NCBI RefSeq assembly: GCF_002794255.1
Contig: NZ_PGGW01000067.1
Coordinates: forward strand, 310,001 to 374,000
Direction of reading: 5' to 3'
DNA length: 64,000 bases
Source of the DNA: Streptomyces carminius
GTDB taxonomy: Bacteria > Actinomycetota > Actinomycetes > Streptomycetales > Streptomycetaceae
The notes beneath the pieces are model-generated. The model did no database searches. It was given only the letters and a program-made list of their open reading frames with translations, and was not told where the DNA came from. Numbering within the stretch: the first letter of the stretch is position 1; each line of letters begins with the position of its first letter. Positions 1 through 10,362 of the stretch are shown piece by piece. Position numbers and translations under genes: made by a program.

Positions 1-2722
<2,722 letters not shown>

Positions 2723-2796
2723 GGCCCGGCCCGCGCCGGGGCGTACGGGTCCGGCCGCGGCCCGCCCTCTTCCGGGGACGGGCCGCCGCTGCTGGG

Positions 2797-3498
2797 ATGG
2801 GACGCGTGAACGAGTGGACACGCGAGGGACACGGCGGCACCGGAACCGGGGCGATCACCCCCGACGGCTGTGCGGTGGAGGTCTACACCCGCCTCCCCGC
2901 CGGCGACGAACCCGAGGTCGTCGCCTCGGCCGTCCCCGCCGGGGCGAGCCTGCTGGAACTGGGCTGCGGCGCGGGCCGGTTGACCCACCCGCTGCTGGAA
3001 CGCGGTTTCGCGGTGACGGCCGTCGACGAGTCGCCGGAGATGCTGGAGCACGTGCGCGGTGCCCGCACCGTCCGCTCGTCCATCGAGACGCTGGATCTCG
3101 GCGAGCGTTTCGACGTCGTCCTCCTGGCGTCCTTCCTGGTGCACGCGGGCGACGTCCGGGTGCGCGACGCGCTGCTGCGCGCCTGCCGGCGGCATGTCGC
3201 GGACGGGGGCTGCGTCCTGGTCCAGCGCGAGGGTGAGGACTGGCACGAGAGGGTGCCGCGGGAGCGGAGGGCCGGGGACGCCCTGATCCGGGTCGTCTCC
3301 GCCGGACCCGACGCGGACCCCGGGGTGTCGTCCATCCGCTGCGAGTACACCTTCCCGGACGGCACCTGGACCCAGACGTTCCGCTCGCGGCGGCTGAGCG
3401 GCGAGGAGTTCGGGCGGGCACTGGCCGGCGCGGGCCTCATCGCGGACGCCTACCTCACCGAGGACCGGACCTGGGTGCGGGCGCTGCCGGTGCGGTGA
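2797..3498 (+). CDS. Class I SAM-dependent methyltransferase
   Basis: A 233-residue cytosolic methyltransferase. Motif I (LLELGCGAGRLT, residues 52-63) binds SAM, VTAVDES follows as the acidic ribose-binding strand, and FDVVLLASFLVH is the motif IV region. The C-terminal part is small, typical of small-molecule methyltransferases, but the substrate cannot be told. GTG 2806 is an alternative start. It stands alone between GuaB1 and a permease, 74 bases after the former. Confidence 0.85.
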   Translation: MGRVNEWTREGHGGTGTGAITPDGCAVEVYTRLPAGDEPEVVASAVPAGASLLELGCGAGRLTHPLLERGFAVTAVDESPEMLEHVRGARTVRSSIETLDLGERFDVVLLASFLVHAGDVRVRDALLRACRRHVADGGCVLVQREGEDWHERVPRERRAGDALIRVVSAGPDADPGVSSIRCEYTFPDGTWTQTFRSRRLSGEEFGRALAGAGLIADAYLTEDRTWVRALPVR

Positions 3499-3605
3499 CG
3501 CGCGAGCGGGGCACCCGGACGGTCGCGGCGTCCGCGGGTGTCCGGTGTGCAAAGCTCTGGGTGAAATGCGAGACATGCGACCGACCCCGCGAGGAGCCGT
3601 CCGCG

Positions 3606-5057
3606 ATGGACCAGGGCACCGCGTCCCCCGCACCCGAGCCGCGTCCCCCGGCGGCCCGCTCCCGGCTGACCCGCCGCAAGCCCGTCGAGCTGTTCGCCGC
3701 CGACGGCGGCCGGGGAGAGGGCGGCGCGCTGCGGCGCTCGCTGGGGGTGTGGCAGCTGACGGCGATCAGCATCGGCGCGACGCTGGGCACCGGCATCTTC
3801 GTCGTCCTGGGCGAGGCCGTTCCCGAGGCGGGCCCGGCCGTGGTCCTCTCCTTCGCCCTGGCCGGGGTGACCGCCCTGTTCTCCGCCCTGTCCTACGCCG
3901 AACTGGCCGGCACCATCCCGGTCTCCGGCTCCGCCTACAGCTACACCTACGCGACCATGGGCGAACTGCTCGGCTGGGTCATCGGCTGGTGCCTGGTCCT
4001 GGAGTACGGGGTGTCGGTGGCCGCCGTCGCCGTGGGCTGGGGCGAGTACCTCAACGAACTGCTCGACGGCACCGTCGGCGCCACCCTCCCCGACGCGCTG
4101 GCCGCCCCGCCGGGTGAGGGCGGCCTCTTCAACCTCCCCGCCCTGCTGCTCGTCCTGCTGGCCACGGCCTTCCTGCTCGGCGGCGTCCGGGAGAGCGCCA
4201 CCGCCAACGCCGTGATGGTGGTGGTGAAAATCGCCGCGCTGCTGATGTTCTGCGCCGTCGCCGCCACCGGGGTGCGCGCCGGGAACTACACCCCGTTCAT
4301 GCCGCTGGGCCTGGCCGGGGTCAACGCGGCGGCCGCGACGCTGTTCTTCTCCTACATCGGCTTCGACGCCGCCTCCACGGCCGGCGAGGAGGCGAGGAAC
4401 GCCCGGCGCGATCTGCCGCGCGCCATCATCCTGTCGCTGGCCGTCGTCACCGTGCTGTACTGCCTGGTCGCCGCCGTCGCGGTGGGTGCCCTCGACTGGC
4501 GGGGGTTCACCGGCTCCGAGGCGGCTCTCGCCGGGATCCTCCAGCGCGTCACCGGCCAGGCATTCTGGTCGGTTCTGCTGTCCCTGGGGGCCGTCGTCGC
4601 CATCGCCAGTGTCGTCCTGGCCGTCCTGTACGGCCAGACCCGCATCCTGTTCGCGATGGCCCGGGACGGGCTGATTCCGAGGGTCTTCTCCCGGGTGCAC
4701 CCGCGTACCGGCGTCCCGCGCGCCAACACCCTGATCGTGGCCGTCTTCTGCGGTCTGCTGGCCGCGGTGATCCCGCTGGGCCGGCTCGCCGACGCCACCA
4801 GCATCGGCACGCTCTTCGCCTTCGCACTGGTCAACATCGCCGTCATCGTGCTGCGCCGCACCCGCCCGGACCTGCCCCGCGGCTTCCGGGTGCCGCTCTC
4901 CCCGCTGCTGCCCGCGCTCGGCCTCGCCTTCTGCGTCTGGACGATGGCCGGTCTGGACGCGGTCACCTGGACGGTCTTCGGCCTCTGGCTGGCCGCGGGC
5001 CTGGGGGTCTACCTCGGCTACGGCATCCGCCACTCCCGCCTCAACACCCTCGGCTGA
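3606..5057 (+). CDS. APC-family amino acid permease (cationic amino acid transporter type)
   Basis: A 483-residue membrane transporter with about 12 hydrophobic helices. The first helix carries the APC signature IGATLGTGIFVVLGEA (about residues 58-73), and FFSYIGFDAASTAGEEARN is the conserved stretch of helix 6. The cytoplasmic N-terminus is Pro/Arg-rich. ATG 3606 is preceded by GAGGAG at about 3590. The family imports amino acids by proton symport or exchange; the CAT-like sequence suggests basic amino acids but does not prove it. It ends just before a strong bidirectional terminator. Confidence 0.88.
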   Translation: MDQGTASPAPEPRPPAARSRLTRRKPVELFAADGGRGEGGALRRSLGVWQLTAISIGATLGTGIFVVLGEAVPEAGPAVVLSFALAGVTALFSALSYAELAGTIPVSGSAYSYTYATMGELLGWVIGWCLVLEYGVSVAAVAVGWGEYLNELLDGTVGATLPDALAAPPGEGGLFNLPALLLVLLATAFLLGGVRESATANAVMVVVKIAALLMFCAVAATGVRAGNYTPFMPLGLAGVNAAAATLFFSYIGFDAASTAGEEARNARRDLPRAIILSLAVVTVLYCLVAAVAVGALDWRGFTGSEAALAGILQRVTGQAFWSVLLSLGAVVAIASVVLAVLYGQTRILFAMARDGLIPRVFSRVHPRTGVPRANTLIVAVFCGLLAAVIPLGRLADATSIGTLFAFALVNIAVIVLRRTRPDLPRGFRVPLSPLLPALGLAFCVWTMAGLDAVTWTVFGLWLAAGLGVYLGYGIRHSRLNTLG

Positions 5058-5061
5058 GGGC

Positions 5062-5104
5062 GCGGGGTGCCGCGGACCGGTGCGGCCGGCCCGCGGCACC
5101 CCGC
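5062..5104. terminator. Bidirectional terminator between convergent genes
   Basis: A perfect 14-bp inverted repeat (GCGGGGTGCCGCGG at 5062-5075 against 5091-5104). The 15-base loop contains a smaller CCGG/CCGG pairing. It lies between the ends of the permease and the lipoprotein gene and can serve both strands. Confidence 0.8.
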
Positions 5105-5111
5105 ACCGTCC

Positions 5112-5636
5112 TCAGGTGCACTCGTCGGACTTGGCGACCTCTTCGGCGTAGGCGGCGATGAGCTTCTGCACCGCCGCCTCGTCGGGCGAGCCCGGTTCGT
5201 CGACCCGTACTGCCACGAAGAGGTCACCGTCGGTTTTCCGCGGTCGCGGACAAGCGACCTTCCCGACGGCCCCGGTGTCCGAGTAAATGTACTGGCCGTC
5301 TTCCGTCTCCTTGTCCCCGGGATCAATGTTGGGAACCACGGAGGCGAACTTGGCCAGCGAGGTCCCTTCCCTCCACCACTCGATGTTGAACGTGAGTACC
5401 TGCTCGTCGTCGACGTGGACGAGGCAGCGCTCCATCCCTTCCGTCCTGTCGGAGTGGGTCGTGGAGATTTCTTCCCCGGGCGGTAGGAGGGGTTCCAGAA
5501 AACCGGAGGAAACGGCTGTGCCGCACATGGCGGAGGGGATCTCGTAGTTCCTCTCCTGCGCCGAACAGGCGGCTGCGCCGAGGCTGATGATCAGTACTCC
5601 GAGCACTGGGGGCAGGAGCCGGGCTCCTGGTGACAT
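5112..5636 (-). CDS. Secreted lipoprotein, DUF3558-like
   Basis: A 174-residue protein with a lipoprotein signal: hydrophobic PPVLGVLIISLG followed by the lipobox LGAAAC, with Cys24 as the lipidation site. The mature part has three more Cys (CGTAV, RCLVHV, VACPRP) plus a final EC. Length and layout resemble the DUF3558 lipoproteins of actinomycetes, but the match is by eye. It is the last gene of a minus-strand trio with the WXG100-like and DUF6571-like genes, 75 bases after the latter, so it may be the surface partner of that system. Confidence 0.7.
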   Translation of the reverse strand: MSPGARLLPPVLGVLIISLGAAACSAQERNYEIPSAMCGTAVSSGFLEPLLPPGEEISTTHSDRTEGMERCLVHVDDEQVLTFNIEWWREGTSLAKFASVVPNIDPGDKETEDGQYIYSDTGAVGKVACPRPRKTDGDLFVAVRVDEPGSPDEAAVQKLIAAYAEEVAKSDECT

Positions 5637-5711
5637 GTTCTCTCCTGGAAATTTCGGTCCGGCCGACGCGATATTGGGACAGGAACGGAGTACCTGGGCC
5701 AGAGCAGAGTG

Positions 5712-7982
5712 CTAGGAGTTGGGAACCTCTGTTTCGAGTTCGTCCGCCATCCTGGAGACATTGACCGAGGCGTTGGTGAAACCGTCCTCGTTCCCGTACA
5801 GCACCCAGTCGGCCACCTGGTTCGCGTAGGGGGCGTTGTGCGCCTTGGCGGCCTCCATAGCGGCTACTTGACCGTGCTCGAGACTGTTCTGCCTGGCGAG
5901 CTCCCACCGTTCGCCCACCTTCTCCCCGGCGTCCTTGAGATTGTTCGGCTCGACCGCGCCGAAGATCTGCTCCAGGACGACGCTGCTGACCGTGCCGGCG
6001 GCTCCACCGGCCACGGCTCCGCCCACGGGTGTGGCGATGAAGCTCGTCCCCACACCGATTCCGGTGCCGACGACTCCGGAGATCGTGTTCTTCAGCTGGC
6101 CCATCGACTTCTGGTAGTCATCGTCCTTCTGGTGGGCCTCTCCCAGAACCGCTTCCTGGCGGCCGACGGCCAGGCTCCCGCTGATCTCGCCGGACCGGCG
6201 CGCGATCTCCTCGACCGTGCTCTGGGGGTTCTGCGGGTAACGCCTGTCCTCCGGGAGGTCGGGGTTCAGGTGATAGTCGAAGAGATTGGTCATGTAGGCC
6301 TTCTGGCCCATCTCGACCTTCGCGTACCCCTCCGGGTTCTGGCCCACGCTGACGAGGAAGCGTGTGACGTCGTTGTGGTCCAGATCGGCGGCGGCTCCGG
6401 CGACCGGGAACAGCAGGTTGGTGTTTCCGTGCTTGTCGTCGGCCGTGGCCCGGTTGATGTCGGGCAGGTACTCGGCCGCGATCTGGCCCAGGCTGTCGGA
6501 CAGGTAGCCGCGTTCGGTCAGGCGCTCGGGGTCGTCGGAGACGGAGTTGACGACGGCCTCCATCAGCCTCGCCTGCTCCGGGGTGTGCGGTGGGAGGTCC
6601 GCGGTGGGCTGCTCACCGGCCGGGTGGCCGGTCGTCGCGGCCTCCAGCGCCCAGCCGAGGGCGTTCTGCCCGGGGAAGGTCTTCTTCAGGTCGGAGTCGT
6701 ACTCCTGGGGCCACTTCCGCTCCTCGAAGAGGTACTGGAAGTTGGTCAGGCCGCGGTCGAAGTCGTGGTCCTCGTCCTTGGTGACGAAGGTGCCGTTGAG
6801 GAAGTCGGTGGCGGCCTCCGGGCTCCTGCCGAGCGCCATCATGTAACCGGTCATCGGGTCCGAACCCGTGTCGGTCCCCGTCCGGTTGAGGTAGCCGTCC
6901 CCGGGGAAGTGGCGCCAGCCCAGGGACGCGTCCCGGCCGTTGCCGCTGCGCTCCTTCTCGACGCGCACGAGCTCGTTGCCGTAGTCCTTGAGGAACTTGT
7001 CGTCGAAGTCCCCCCAGCGCATGAGGTTGCTCATGATCTGGACGCCCATGGCCCGGGGATTGTCCTTGGGCACGAACTCGCCGCCCAGACCCACCATGTC
7101 CCGCTCCCAGCGCTGCATGGCCGCGCTGTCGGACTGGGTGGCGTTGGCCAGGGTGAGACCGAGGTTCTCCTGCAGGCCGGCGAACTTGTCGCCCCGGGCG
7201 TGGGGGAGTTCCGAGTACGCGTACGGGTCGTTGATGCCCGCCCAGAACTCCAGGGTCTTCTGCGGACCGAGCGCCGTGGCGAACCGCTCGGCGAACAGGT
7301 CGTCGTCCTTGTACTTCTCCAGGGAGCCGTAGAGCTCGTCGAACTCCTTGGGGGAGAGGTTCTTGGGGTCCTTGGCGAGCGCGGCGGCCCGTTCGGCGGC
7401 CTTCATCGCCTCGGCGGCGGAGTCGCGGTCGGCGTAGGAGGCGCCGGAGAAGCCGTAGGGGGTCTGGTCGGCCAGGGCGCGCAGGGCCTTGGCGGCGCTG
7501 CTGTCGCTCTCGGTGGCCTTGGAGAGGATGGACTGGACCTCGTCGCGGAGGTTCTCGGCGTCCTGGGGTGTGTGGTCGGGTACCTCGGTGCCCTTGGCGG
7601 CGCGGTCGGGGTGGATGTTCATGGTGACGGTGAAGCCGCCGTCACCGGTGTCCCGTACCGTCAGGTTCTTGTCCAGGCCGCGCTCGATGGCGTTGTTGAG
7701 CTGTCGGCGGTACTCGACCAGTTCGTCGCGGGTGTCCTTGAGGATGTTGCGGATGGAGGAGGCCTGGGTGTGGGCGTCGCCGAACTCGCCGACGGTCTTG
7801 GCGATGAACTCCCGGGTCACCGTGGCGTTCTGTCCGGACCAGTCGGCCTTCTTGGCCTTGCCGTTCAGGTCGGACTCGGCGTCCTCCTGGAGGGTCTTGA
7901 GCTTGGTGACCATCTGAGACCAGTCGCCGATGGCGGTGTCCAGCGAGGAGAAGTTCGCGAAGCGCAGGGCGTCGAGGTCCAT
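5712..7982 (-). CDS. Large WXG100-like / DUF6571-type protein with glycine-zipper C-terminus
   Basis: A 756-residue protein. Residues 1-100 are helical and WXG-like (SLDTAIGDWSQMVTKL, KADWSGQNATVTREF). A long soluble middle follows (about 100-640), rich in charged residues. Near the C-terminus lies a hydrophobic Gly-rich stretch of about 40 residues (ISGVVGTGIGVGTSF, PVGGAVAGGAAG) resembling a glycine zipper. Streptomyces has many such proteins, called DUF6571 as far as I recall; their function is unknown, and export by a type VII system is an inference. The start shares one base (TGATG) with the stop of the upstream gene, showing translational coupling. Confidence 0.75.
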   Translation of the reverse strand: MDLDALRFANFSSLDTAIGDWSQMVTKLKTLQEDAESDLNGKAKKADWSGQNATVTREFIAKTVGEFGDAHTQASSIRNILKDTRDELVEYRRQLNNAIERGLDKNLTVRDTGDGGFTVTMNIHPDRAAKGTEVPDHTPQDAENLRDEVQSILSKATESDSSAAKALRALADQTPYGFSGASYADRDSAAEAMKAAERAAALAKDPKNLSPKEFDELYGSLEKYKDDDLFAERFATALGPQKTLEFWAGINDPYAYSELPHARGDKFAGLQENLGLTLANATQSDSAAMQRWERDMVGLGGEFVPKDNPRAMGVQIMSNLMRWGDFDDKFLKDYGNELVRVEKERSGNGRDASLGWRHFPGDGYLNRTGTDTGSDPMTGYMMALGRSPEAATDFLNGTFVTKDEDHDFDRGLTNFQYLFEERKWPQEYDSDLKKTFPGQNALGWALEAATTGHPAGEQPTADLPPHTPEQARLMEAVVNSVSDDPERLTERGYLSDSLGQIAAEYLPDINRATADDKHGNTNLLFPVAGAAADLDHNDVTRFLVSVGQNPEGYAKVEMGQKAYMTNLFDYHLNPDLPEDRRYPQNPQSTVEEIARRSGEISGSLAVGRQEAVLGEAHQKDDDYQKSMGQLKNTISGVVGTGIGVGTSFIATPVGGAVAGGAAGTVSSVVLEQIFGAVEPNNLKDAGEKVGERWELARQNSLEHGQVAAMEAAKAHNAPYANQVADWVLYGNEDGFTNASVNVSRMADELETEVPNS

Positions 7983-8437
7983 CAGCGCTGCGTCCTCTCG
8001 TCGAAGCCCTCGGTGAGTTGGGTGAGGCTGTTGAACACCCCGCTGATGTGCTGTTCGTCGTTGGCGTGGGCCTTGTCGCTGTACTCCAGGTGGTTGGAGA
8101 TGTGGGCGCAGGCGTCGGCCAGGGTGCGCAGCTGGTCCTTCCAGCGGGTGGTGACGTGGTCCAGCGCGCCGCCGATCTCGAAGTCCTTCTTCAGCGCCGC
8201 CGCGGCGGCGTAGCCGCTGGCCCGGGCGTGGTCGCCGTCCTTGACCAGCCGCCCGTGCAGGGTGAACGCCGCGTCGCCGATCGCCGCCAGGTCCTTCTGC
8301 TCCACCGTCAGGTCGCCGTGCGTGGCGCTGCCGCCACCCCCGCCTCCGCCACCGTCGTGCTGGTTCAGCCGCGTGCCCACGGCCTGCCGCTCCCCGGCGG
8401 CCGCCACCAACTGCTTCCATTCGTCGTCGAACGACAC
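7982..8437 (-). CDS. Small WXG100-like helical protein
   Basis: A 151-residue protein with an uninterrupted run of eight glycines (residues 30-37) linking an N-terminal helix (DDEWKQLVAAAGER) to a helical body ending in GVFNSLTQLTEGFDERTQR. Trp occurs in EWKQ and RWKD, but no strict WXG triplet is present. The GTG start at 8437 is preceded by GGGGGAG. It is translationally coupled to the DUF6571-like gene, which suggests that the two form a pair, as ESX-type partners do. No secretion genes lie nearby. Confidence 0.7.
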   Translation of the reverse strand: MSFDDEWKQLVAAAGERQAVGTRLNQHDGGGGGGGGSATHGDLTVEQKDLAAIGDAAFTLHGRLVKDGDHARASGYAAAAALKKDFEIGGALDHVTTRWKDQLRTLADACAHISNHLEYSDKAHANDEQHISGVFNSLTQLTEGFDERTQR

Positions 8438-8779
8438 GCGCTCTCCCCCGTGCTCCGAGCTTGCTCTTCCTGCGAGGGCACACGGTATAGAAACGGCGAC
8501 CGCCCGTGCCAGAGCCGTCCCGGGAAGGACCGTGCCGCCCGGCGGTGCCGCGGCCCGGGGCGGTGCGGGATGTCCGGTTCGCGGACCGTTTTCCGGGAGG
8601 GATGCCCGGAAAGCCGGGGAACGGGCTCCGCCGTCGGCCCGGTGGCCGGAATCCGTGATGATCGGGTGAGCGTCCGGTGAAGTACCCCGGACGCGGTGTG
8701 CTGTACTTCGCCGGGGGGACGCGCCGCGCGGTTCGCGGCGCCCCACGGACCGCCCGCGCACAGAAGTGGCCCATTCGCA
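8438..8779. other. Divergent promoter region
   Basis: A 342-base gap between the minus-strand trio and the AsnC gene. No protein-coding region is convincing. It holds a 12-bp inverted repeat with one mismatch (8674-8685 against 8703-8714), listed separately, and must contain promoters for both directions. Confidence 0.6.
8674..8714. promoter_or_regulatory. Inverted repeat upstream of the AsnC regulator
   Basis: CCGGTGAAGTAC (8674-8685) and GTACTTCGCCGG (8703-8714) are complementary in 11 of 12 positions, with an 17-base spacer. It lies 66-106 bases before the AsnC start and is a candidate autoregulatory operator. This is a sequence-based guess. Confidence 0.4.
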
Positions 8780-9235
8780 GTGCGACTGAACCAGCTCGAC
8801 GAACGCATCGTCCGCGCTCTCGCCGAGGACGCCCGCCGCTCCTACGCCGACATCGGCGCCGAGGTGGGACTGTCCGCGCCGGCGGTCAAACGGCGGGTGG
8901 ACCGGCTGCGCGAGCAGGGGGCGATCACCGGGTTCACCGTGCGGGTGGACCCGGCGGTGCTCGGCTGGGAGACCGAGGGCTTCATCGAGATGTACTGCCG
9001 CCACAAGACCTCCCCGGAGGACATCCGCCGCGGGCTGTCGCGCTACCCGGAGGTGGTCTCCGCCTCCACCGTGACCGGGGACGCGGACGCCGTCGTACAG
9101 GTCTTCGCCGCCGACATGCGGCACTTCGAGCGGGTGCTGGAGCGGATCGCGGGCGAGCCGTTCGTGGAGCGCACCAGATCGGTGCTCGTCCTCTCCCCGC
9201 TGGTGCGCCGCTACGGGGCGGGCCCGCCCGCCTGA
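8780..9235 (+). CDS. Lrp/AsnC-family transcriptional regulator
   Basis: A 151-residue feast/famine regulator. The N-terminal HTH is clear (LNQLDERIVRALAEDARRSY, then DIGAEVGLSAPAVKRRVDRL, to about residue 50). The RAM effector domain follows (GFTVRVDPAVLGWE; STVTGDADAVVQVFAADM). GTG 8780 gives the standard length. Such proteins form octamers or dimers and usually sense amino acids. It lies immediately upstream of the amidase and amine-oxidase genes on the same strand, so it probably regulates that pair in response to an amino acid; three repeats between the genes support this. Confidence 0.9.
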   Translation: MRLNQLDERIVRALAEDARRSYADIGAEVGLSAPAVKRRVDRLREQGAITGFTVRVDPAVLGWETEGFIEMYCRHKTSPEDIRRGLSRYPEVVSASTVTGDADAVVQVFAADMRHFERVLERIAGEPFVERTRSVLVLSPLVRRYGAGPPA

Positions 9236-9253
9236 CGGGCCGGAGGGGTTCGC

Positions 9254-9319
9254 GCAACGAATCGGCGCTCCCGGCGGGAAAGACGCAACGAATCGGCACC
9301 CGGTGTGCAACGAGTGCGC
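9254..9319. promoter_or_regulatory. Three spaced direct repeats, candidate AsnC operators
   Basis: GCAACGAATCGGC occurs exactly at 9254-9266 and 9285-9297, and a degenerate third copy GCAACGAGTGCGC at 9307-9319. The spacings of 31 and 22 bases are close to three and two helical turns, so all copies would lie on about the same face. They sit between the AsnC gene and the amidase gene. Multiple phased sites fit the way Lrp/AsnC proteins wrap DNA. No binding evidence exists. Confidence 0.6.
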
Positions 9320-9432
9320 CTTGTGAGGCCCCGGGGACGGCCGTACCGTCGAGTCGTCCCAGGTCAACACGTTCGTACCGGTGCTTCGGCGCGCCGGCGC
9401 ACAGGTACGGACGAACGAGTCGAAGAGGTGCC

Positions 9433-10245
9433 ATGACGCCGCTGCGCACCGCGCTGCTCCAGGGTCCCGGCGGTGTCCCCGGTTCCACCGCCCTGGCCCT
9501 GACGGCCCTCGACCGCGCCGCCGGCCGGGCCGCCGACGCGGGGGCCCGGCTGCTGGTCGCCGCCGAGCTGTACCTGACCGGCTACGTGATCGGCGGCCGG
9601 GTCGCGGAACTGGCCGAGCCCGCCGACGGGCCCGGCGCCGAGGCGGTGGCCCGGATCGCCGTCCGGCACGGTCTGGCCGTCGCCTACGGCTACCCCGAGC
9701 GCGACGGCCGCGGCCTGTACAACTCAGCCCAGTTGATCGGCCCCGACGGCGCGCGGCTGGCCAACTACCGCAAGACCCATCTGTACGGGGGCTTCGAGCA
9801 CGCCTGGTTCACGCCGGGCGGGACGCCGGTCGTCCAGGCCGAGTTCGACGGCCTCCGGATCGGACTGCTGATCTGCTACGACGTGGAGTTCCCCGAGACC
9901 GTCCGGGCCCACGCGCTGGCCGGGACGGAGCTGCTGCTGGTGCCCACCGCGCTGATGCGGCCCCACGAGACCGTCGCCCACGCGGTCGTCCCGGTCCGCG
10001 CCTTCGAGAGCCAGCTCCACATCGCCTACGCCAACCGCTGCGGTACCGAGGGCGAGGGCGGTGAGGCGCTCACCTTCACGGGGCTGAGCTGTCTGGCGGC
10101 CCCCGACGGCACGGTCCGTGCCCGTGCCGGAGCGGGGGAGGACCTGATCACCGCCGAGGTGGACCCGGGACTGCTGCGGGCGTCACGCGCGGCCAACCCG
10201 TATCTGCGCGACCGCCGCCCCGAGCTGTACACCTCTCTGACCTGA
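9433..10245 (+). CDS. Carbon-nitrogen hydrolase (nitrilase superfamily), probable aliphatic/aryl-acetamide amidase
   Basis: A 270-residue nitrilase-fold enzyme with the complete catalytic triad: Glu45 (AAELYLTGY), Lys114 (NYRKTHLYG) and Cys148 (LLICYDVEFPE). These enzymes hydrolyse C-N bonds of amides or nitriles via a thioester on Cys. ATG 9433 follows GAAGAGG. It precedes a flavoenzyme resembling tryptophan/phenylalanine 2-monooxygenase, which yields an amide, so hydrolysis of that amide (indole-3-acetamide or phenylacetamide) is a natural but unproven role. It could instead be a general omega-amidase. Confidence 0.85.
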   Translation: MTPLRTALLQGPGGVPGSTALALTALDRAAGRAADAGARLLVAAELYLTGYVIGGRVAELAEPADGPGAEAVARIAVRHGLAVAYGYPERDGRGLYNSAQLIGPDGARLANYRKTHLYGGFEHAWFTPGGTPVVQAEFDGLRIGLLICYDVEFPETVRAHALAGTELLLVPTALMRPHETVAHAVVPVRAFESQLHIAYANRCGTEGEGGEALTFTGLSCLAAPDGTVRARAGAGEDLITAEVDPGLLRASRAANPYLRDRRPELYTSLT

Positions 10246-10275
10246 GACCCGCCGGGCCCCGTCCGGGGACACCAC

Positions 10276-10306
10276 CCCCTCGTGACCCCTCGTGACCCCC
10301 TCGTAC
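10276..10306. repeat. Short tandem repeat between amidase and flavoenzyme genes
   Basis: CCCCTCGTGA is repeated at 10276-10285 and 10286-10295, with a near copy at 10297-10306. It lies in the 117-base spacer. Its role is unknown; it may simply be a slippage product. Confidence 0.5.
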
Positions 10307-10362
10307 CGCACCGGCCCGGGCCGATCCCCGGGCTGCCCGTACCACCGCAGGAGACGCCACCC

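Noticed and set aside
5709-8213. An 834-codon plus-strand frame
   Set aside because: It is antisense to the DUF6571-like gene and its neighbour. Its Val/Leu/Gly-rich repetitive composition is typical of G+C-driven open antisense frames.
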